Shown here: in pieces, positions 56,941-64,000 of the stretch
Layout of the letters: the number at the start of each line of letters is the position of its first letter
Numbering within the stretch: position 1 is the first letter of the stretch
Origin: Microglena sp. YARC
Lineage: Eukaryota; Chlorophyta; Chlorophyceae; Chlamydomonadales; Chlamydomonadaceae
NCBI GenBank assembly: GCA_022414725.1
Contig: CM039463.1
Coordinates: forward strand, 77,719,333-77,783,332
Reading direction: 5' to 3'
DNA: 64,000 bases
Translations under genes and position numbers: made by a program
Notes under the pieces: generated by a model
What the model was told of the DNA's origin: nothing
The model's database searches: none
Seen by the model: only the letters and a program-made list of their open reading frames with translations

Positions 56941-59631
56941 TTGATCCCAGACGATCAACGTGCTTGCGACCACAGCTTTCAACAAGAAGCTCCTGTCGCA
57001 GAACATTGCCTCCCGGCAAAGTTCACCATTACCACTCCGCTGGATCCTTTTGGATCGCCGATTCCCACAAGCACTCCATCCCCACTTCCCCTGCCCCGCC
57101 CTCGTAATCCCCCACAACCCAACACTCCGAACTACAACACCAAGACTCCCGCAAAGAAGACCTCATCATGCAACACCCCAGGATCTTCACCGGGTAACAA
57201 CTTATACACTTGGCGTAACGCCAGGGTGCATATACTCCTCGACCTCAAGTCCGATAGGGACTGCATTGCCATCGCATTCGACTGCCAACAGCCGGTTGTC
57301 GATGGAGAACATGCTAACTCTGATGGTTACCCTGCTGAAGACTTTGCTTACCCAGTTGTTGCGGGCGCTGATCCAGCTGCTCCAGCTCGTGGTGTCCCCA
57401 ACAGGATCTCCACCTGGAAAAACAACAAAGCGTTCAAGATGATCCTGGACCGGGTGTCAGACTCGATCCAGACGGCCATCCATGCTCACACAGATATGGC
57501 CAGTAAAGCCTTCAGGTTTCTGGATTCGCTATACTCTGAAGAAGGCAGCAAGCTAGAGTACTCCACCATGACTAACCTCTATGCCATACGTATGACTACC
57601 ACTGAATCCCTGCAGACCTATCTCTCCAGGGCAGCTGACATATATGCCCAAGTCCCCAAGATCCAAGGTACTTCCACCTGTTCTGTCAGCAACTTTCTCA
57701 ATATTGTTGTCAAAGGACTCAACTCACGTCCTGAATATGATGGATACATCAACCAGTTCAACCCTACAGCAATCACCACATTTGCCTTAATCCAAAGTGC
57801 AATATTTAACTGATGCCTAGTGAAGAGCGTTGACCCCGCCCCATCCTCAGAGGAAGCTGAGCTGGCTGCTGCAGCCTACAGATTCAGAAGACCATTCAAC
57901 AGCAGGAACCTCCCCACCAGAGACAGGAGAGAGGCCAACCAGAATATGACCTGCTGGAACTGTGGAGGAATAGGTCATAGCTCCAGAGAATGCATCAGTG
58001 AGGACACTGACCTGGCTTTCAAACCAGCTGACTCAGATGAAGCTGACAATGGATCCAAGTCACCTCCCAAGCAGAGATTAGGAAATGACAAGGACTCTGA
58101 CGACAAGAAGAAGCTCTACAAGAAAGGTGACAGGAGACAACGACCCAGAAGATATTAGAGCAAAGGACGCCATGCCCATGTTGCTGATGGTGACCAGTCT
58201 ACCTCAACCTCCAACTCTGACAGTGAGGGTGAGGAGCACAACTTCCTGTCCCTGGCACTGGATGAAGACACCCCACAGCCCATGAGATTTGCTGCACCAA
58301 CCAGAGGCAAGTCTGTATCATTTTCCTTGCCACATGACCCCCTGGCTGAAACAGCATTCTTTGGACATATAAGTGCTGATGATGAATGCACTATAGAAGA
58401 TCATGAAGTTTTCCAGGCAGCACTGCAGACAGAATGGATCATAGACACTGCAGCCCACTTCCATGCCACAAGTAACATCTCCTATCTGCATGACATTCAG
58501 GACCTTCCACAGCCTATTAGGCTGCAGCTAGCAGATCAAGACTCTCCACCTATCTTCTGCAAGCAGATAGGGAAGGCCAAGATCCAGGGCCATGGCAGAG
58601 CTCTGATCATCCTGAACGGTGTGCTCCTTGCTGACTGCAAAATTCCCAACATCATTAGCATCAATGCAGCCACCAACCTGTGCCCAGATCTCCAAGTCCA
58701 CCTGTCCAAGTTCAAGGCTACCCTCTCCATTCCAAGAAATTCTAGCACCAAACTACTCCTATCATGCCCCAAAAGGCATGGACTCTACCTCACTCAAACT
58801 TCCCCAGCCACCACCAGTAATCTCTCTGTGGGACCTCCCACTGCCTACATCATGATGGTTACCAAGACTCCATCACCTCACACTGGCTCTGAGACAGGGC
58901 AGTTCCCACCCACTCATGAGACTACCCCCAGTAGAGCTGATCAAGACTGCCAGGATCTCCTCACCACTGCTGAGCCATCTGCACGCCACACTGACCTTGA
59001 GACAGGGCAGTACCCACCCACTCATGTGGAGGCAGACCAAGACCTCCAAGACCCTTCCCTTGCCACTGAACCATCTACATCCAACACTGACTCTGAGACA
59101 GGGTAGTACCCACCCACGCATTTGACTGCCCCCAGTGCCCTTGAAGACCCTGCCAGAACTAAACCCCTTCCCTTTTTCCATCACAACACCCCCTCCACTT
59201 CAGAGAACTTCATTGGAGATACTGACAGTGACACTGACAGTGATGAATTGCCAGAGCTCATCACTGAGGAGGTCTACCAACAACGTCTGGCAGATCGTGC
59301 AAAAGGACTCCAGCCCCTGTCAGAAGACCAGCAAGTTGGTGACCCACCAGATACAATCCCAACCACTTCGGCTCTTCCCCAGCATCTGGACAACCTGACC
59401 CTGCAACAAGCCAGAGCAGAGATGGAACTCCTCAGTGACCAGATCAGGACCAACTATGAAGAATATGATGGCCCCATAGATGGGGACGGACCACTCAAGC
59501 CATCTGATCTGGACACAGCAACCACCTGGGAACAGTGGATCTTGGACAACAGCTCACCAGAATTCCACTGGGAGAAGTCAACCAGAATGTCAACCACATC
59601 CACTTCTCCAACAACTCCAGACTCAACCTGA
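56941..59631 (+). pseudogene. Ty1/copia Gag-protease relic with three in-frame stops
   Basis: A single frame runs 56,941-59,631, broken only by TGA at 57,811, TAG at 58,156 and TAG at 59,104. In order: a Pro/Thr-rich N-terminus; a copia-type Gag (UBN2) domain around ILDRVSDSIQTAIHAHTDMA and MTTTESLQTYLSRAADIYAQ; after the first stop the zinc knuckle CWNCGGIGHSSREC (CX2CX4HX4C); after the second, the protease region WIIDTAAHFHATSNISYL with its single catalytic Asp (DTA instead of the usual DSG/DSA). Next comes an acidic tail with ETGQYPPTH repeats; the third stop sits exactly where the other repeats have CAG (Gln). No integrase or RT follows, so it is non-autonomous or internally deleted. Confidence 0.8.
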
Positions 59632-60176
59632 CAAGATTTGGATGCACCCTACACCAACCGAACAACAGACCTGCTTCACCATCCTTCAATATCAAGCTCA
59701 GGCCTCCACTTCCCCAACTCATCACTGCCTTCACCAGCAGGTTCCCAACCCTGCTGACTTCTGAGAAAGAAAAGTTCCCACACAGATTAATGCACAGGAA
59801 GCCACCTGATGCCTGTGACCCCATCATCAAGCACACTGGCAGGCTCCAACAGATGGTGCAAGCTTACCCTACTGTCTCCACCACAGCCAGACCCACCTTA
59901 CAGTGGGCCATCTGTCTCCAGGCTGCCATGACCAGTGCACATTCATATGCACTATCATTTCGACCAAAGATGATCATGGACCCCAGGAGCTGTGCCTACC
60001 CTGGAGGAAAAGTGCTGTGTGTCAACCGCCTCAGCATGGACTGGAGTCCCATGGACTTCACTTTTGTCAACATCCTTGCTCCACCCAGTCTGGCTCCCAA
60101 ATCGTTTGATGAGCTCCTTGCCCAGATCTGCCACCAGCTTGACCTTGACGGTTTCCCCAGCATGTCAGGCACCTAA
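59535..60176 (+). pseudogene. Frame-shifted continuation of the Gag-protease element, unknown domain
   Basis: A 213-codon ORF in another frame overlaps the end of the previous one by ~100 bp and is best read as its continuation after a single indel near 59,570. It contains GGKVLCVNRLSMDWSPMDF and a C-terminal helix FDELLAQICHQLDLDGF. It has no integrase or reverse transcriptase motif; I do not recognise it. Confidence 0.4.
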
Positions 60177-61135
60177 TAGTTACAAACATTGCTCTCCATC
60201 TGTTGTATTAGACTTGAACACTCTAGAATTTCTTAGATTGCCTGCCACCTGTACTGCCCCATGTACTTCCACAGGCTGCCAATTTTTGAATGTAGGATTA
60301 TTCTAGTCTCTACATGATGTCTGTGTTTTAATTTAGGTTCAAGCTATGCAGCTCACCCAAATTATGGGGGGACTAGTCCAGACATCCTGCCTAGAACAGA
60401 TTCTCTAGCCTCAAATCATGCCCTTCTAGTTATCAGCTAGAAAGCACTTCGAAGAGTGGAGAGAGATGTATGCAGCGGAGACAGACGCGCCAATCTATAC
60501 ACGGAGACAAGAATAGCGTTACAAGGACAGGCGGACGCCAAAGAACACCAGCGGTGGGAGAGGCAGATGCCTGTAACCTGACTAGACCCTAAGTCAGGAA
60601 ACTTAAGCCAGGCACCGGCTGTACAGAGTGTGTCAGTGAGAGACCGATGACGCAGTCAACAGGAAGCTGTCACCGTGTCATGAAGGATGACACAGTCTAC
60701 GGGAAGCTGACACAGTACAGACAGAAACACTGTCTGGGCCGATAGTTCTAAGGAAGTACATAAGTAGTCACCAAGTCATAAAACGCGTGAGAGCACCGCA
60801 ATTCATGCTGACACTCCACCTATGACACAGGTGACATACAATACTACCTCTCCACCTATGGCACTGGGGACATAGAACTATATGTAACATATATAAAAAA
60901 AAAAAATCAAAGAACTCCGAAAAAATCGAGAGAACTTCAAATGGAACCCAAAGGGTTATAGGAAGGAATGAAACAAGGCAAAAAATTCGAAAACAATTTG
61001 CCAAGCTAGAAAGAGAGGAAAAACTAATATCAAAAATGGGTAACAACGGTATAGAAAACCCGATCCGGGAATAGGAACCTAATGCCAAACTTTGATAACG
61101 AAAAGAAACTAATATGACCAAATGCAAGGATGACC
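60177..61135. other. Junction between two convergent copia-type elements
   Basis: A purine stretch ATTATGGGGGGA at 60,360 could be the polypurine tract of the plus-strand element. 60,430-61,135 could hold the 3' LTR of the minus-strand element. The only internal repeat seen is CCACCTATGACACAGGTGAC / CCACCTATGGCACTGGGGAC (60,816 and 60,852). LTR ends could not be set. Confidence 0.35.
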
Positions 61136-64000
61136 CTAAGAAGAAGCGGTCATACCTAACATGCGGACAAACCTCCAGAACACAGCAGGATCAAGGGGCT
61201 TGGTGAAGGGGTCAGCACAGTTATCCACGGTGTTAACATAGGCAACATCCAGTGAACCATCCTCCACCCGCTCCTTGATGTAGTGATGAATAACATCAAT
61301 GTGCTTGCTGCGAGGCAGGAGCTGCCAGTCTTTGGCCCAACTTAGAGACCCTAAGTTGTCACCCTGAATGGTAACCAAAGCACAAGGCAGACCCAGATCC
61401 ACCCTCAATTTCTTCAACCATTGTACCTCCCTGGCAGCCTGGGACAGGGCCTGATACTCAGCCTCACTAGAGCTAATGGCAACAGTAGGCTGCCTCTTGC
61501 TCATCCAGTTCACTATGCACCCCCCAGCTAGCACAGCAAAGCCAGTCTGAGACCGCCTGTCAGACCCATCATCAGCAAAGGATGAGTCACTAAAGACAGT
61601 AAAAGAGAACTCAGGGTTGTGGGTGTAAGTGAGACCCAGGTGGGAATGTGTTCTCAAATATAAGAGCAACCGCTTGGCAGCCCCCCAGAGAGGGACGGTA
61701 GGGTGAGCAGAAAACCTGGACAGGTAGCTCACAGCAAAAGAAATATCAGGCCTGGTGCAAGTAGCCAGGTATAGCAAAGCACCCACAAGAGAGAGGTACT
61801 GGCTATTAGACGGCAGGGGTTCTCCAGGGGCGTCAGAAACGGTGGACTTGGCCATGGGGGCAGCAAACCTGGGTGGGGCAGCATCAGTAAGACCAAACTG
61901 CTCCACCAGATCAACAATGTAGGTGTGCTGAGAGATGTTGATCTGAACACACCTGCCTTCAGAATCAAGTTTAACATGCATGTCCAAAGAGAGGAACTGA
62001 ACCGGAACACCCATCTCTTTGACCTCCCAGCCAGCCTTTTCCATAGCCTGGATAAGCAACACATACCTATCCAGCTCACTAAAAGCACAGATAAAATCAT
62101 CAACATAGGTCAGAACATAGCTCCACCCACCATCAGAATTTGTCCTAAAATACAGAGCAGGTTCAGCCTTGCACATAGTGAAGCCGTGCGCAACCAGAAC
62201 CCGCTTGACATCCCTACTCCAAGCCCTGGGTGCCTGCTTCAATCCATAAAGAGACTTGAGCAGCTTGCACACAAGGGGAACACCGTTGGGACCAAGGTGC
62301 TGAAAGCCCTCAGGCTGGCGGCAGTACAGGTCCAGACCAGGTTCCAGCTTAGCGTTCAGAAACGCAGTTTTGATGTCCAGCTGCCGAACAAACATCTTTC
62401 TATGAGTGATGGCAGCCAGGAGCACCCGAAGACCTGCTTTAGAGGAGACAGGGGCATATACGTCATGAAAATCCAGCCCAGGACGTTGCAGAAAGCCACG
62501 TACCACAAAACGTGCCTTGAAGCGTATAGAACCATCAACCCCAATCTTCTTCACAAATAACCACCTGCCTGACAGGATCTTTTTCTTACGAGGCTGTGGA
62601 GTGAGTAACCAAGTACCATGGGCATGTAGGGAAGCCATCTCATCCTTCATAGCAAGAAGCCATTGATCCCTGTCAGGGTTGGTAGGGAGCATGGCAGCTT
62701 TATAGGTTAGTTCAGTGGAGGGGGCAACAGATGCTCCCACGTACAAGCAGTTTACTTGTACATGAGCAGCGGGGATATCAGCAGTATCAGCAGTAACCGG
62801 TAGTAGAGCCCCCAGTGCAGAACTACTGCCTGGTTGAACAGGGCCGGCCTTATTTGCCTCTAATTCAACGAAGCCTGGGTCGACCGGAACACCCCAGCCA
62901 TACGCAGTATCGGAGCCTGACCAATGATCAAGATCATCACTTGCACTATCGGCAAAGGCTACATCATCACCCGGGCTCCCAATTAATCTATCAGGAACGG
63001 CAGGAGGCGAAGCGCTCACCAACCCCTTCGAGCCATCCAAGATGATTGGAGCAGGGTGACTATTAGACAATGGACCTATAAGAGGCTCCACTATGATCTG
63101 AGATTGTCGTAATCCTAGAGCTTCACCGACGGAATTTGACGCAGAGGAGGGCCTGGCGACCCCCTGAGATTCGGCTAAGATTTTTATCCGTAGGAACTGC
63201 AGAACCTCGCCCGCCCAGTGCATTCTCACGCAATACAGTACCAGCAGCCCCTGACCTGGGACGCAGAATCATCCTATGGCCAGGACAGTGGTCAACAATT
63301 GGGGAAAGCAAAGGATCTAGGGAATGGACCGCAGCCTCAGGCATGTGTCCGTTGATAGCGGCAGGGATGCTAGAAACATACGGCGACCCGTCATAGGGAG
63401 GAAGCCCAGGAATACAGTTATAGCTAAACTGTTCATAGAAGAGTACATCACGACTCTCTACTACCTGGCGCAACTTAGGAACCCAAATAAAATAACCCTT
63501 ACTCACCAGAGAATACCCAACCAGTCTACCAGATAACGCCCTTTCGTCCAGCTTGTTACGTTTCTTCCCATTGACTAACGTGACATAGCAGGGGCATCCA
63601 AACACACGTAACAACGACACATCAGGCATCACCCCATAAAACAACTCATAAGGTGTCTTGCGTCCCTGATTGGGCAGTCGGTTACGAAGGTAACAAGCAG
63701 CTAGGAAGGCATAAGGCCAGACAGACTTAGCTAGCTTTGATTCCAGGTGGATACTCCTAGCTATAGACTGCAAGACCCCATTATACCTTTCCACAGTTGC
63801 GTTCTGCTGGGCAGTGTACACCAACGATAACTCATGTACTGCCCCAACCGATATCAGCCAATCCTCGAACCATTTAACTATAAACTCCTTGGCCCTGTCA
63901 GATCTCAGACACTTAAAGGCAAACCCCTGCAGCTGATTTGACCATCTGAGGATGATCGTTTGGACTGCTAAGGGAGCTTCATCCCTGGTCCTCAAGCACA
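61136..64000 (-). pseudogene. Ty1/copia Pol: integrase, reverse transcriptase, RNase H, one frameshift, cut by window edge
   Basis: 63,995-63,123 codes the integrase core and C-terminus: LRSDRAKEF (Asp), QQNATVERYNG (Glu), then the copia-typical RVFGCPCYVTL and GRLVGYS. In another frame 63,229-61,136 (697 codons, uninterrupted) codes RT (VRQLDIKTAFLNA, LKSLYGLKQAPRAW, catalytic LTYVDDFICAF) and RNase H (FSDSSFADD, SSSEAEYQALS, SKHIDVIHHYI, NCADPFTKPL). A one-base frameshift in 63,123-63,229 separates the two; RT-RH otherwise looks intact. The Gag and protease end lies beyond the window. It is convergent with the Gag-only relic at 56.9-60.2 kb. Confidence 0.85.

Overview
This looks like nuclear DNA of a green alga, most likely a prasinophyte-type lineage. 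The reasons are GT-AG introns, plant-like protein families, Ty1/copia and LINE debris, a tRNA-derived SINE, and short interstitial arrays of the plant-type telomere motif TTTAGGG at 14.8-16.8 kb. The lineage assignment is an inference. One 1,000-N scaffold gap lies at 35,334-36,333, and the flanking DNA (about 36-44 kb) shows many small indels.

Layout. (1) 1-8.4 kb: 5' part of a minus-strand phosphoglycerate-mutase-like (histidine phosphatase) gene; exons at 8,354-7,948, 5,253-5,217 and probably from 2,928, embedded in tandem repeats. (2) 8.4-14.7 kb: intergenic DNA with dispersed repeats, a 5'-truncated LINE with a 13-bp target-site duplication, and an inverted repeat pair. (3) 15.2-31.3 kb: a ten-exon minus-strand gene, rebuilt from splice sites whose phases agree at all nine junctions, coding for about 1,209 residues with one membrane segment and an Ala/Ser-rich 22-residue repeat tail; function unknown. 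A small plus-strand Cys-rich (GLG1-like) exon array sits inside its intron 2. (4) 31.3-34.9 kb: intergenic. (5) 34.9-50.2 kb: plus-strand exons ending in a confident SAPS-domain (PP6 phosphatase regulatory subunit) C-terminus. (6) 50.2-54.8 kb: three tandem-repeat blocks with 62-, ~140- and 163-bp units. (7) 54.8-64 kb: a SINE with a 12-bp TSD, a plus-strand copia Gag-protease relic with three in-frame stops, and a convergent minus-strand copia integrase-RT-RNase H ORF running off the window.

The most striking signal is structural. In three independent genes the introns are largely tandem arrays of decayed copies of the neighbouring exon edge together with its splice site: acceptor-side copies upstream of an exon, donor-side copies downstream of it. 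In the SAPS gene the donor-side and acceptor-side arrays meet directly at about 48,042 with nothing between them, and copies become shorter or more divergent with distance from the parent exon. I call these 'exon-edge echo arrays'. They allowed very short exons (for example 37 bp at 5,217-5,253) to be located and imply a repeated duplication process acting at exon-intron boundaries.
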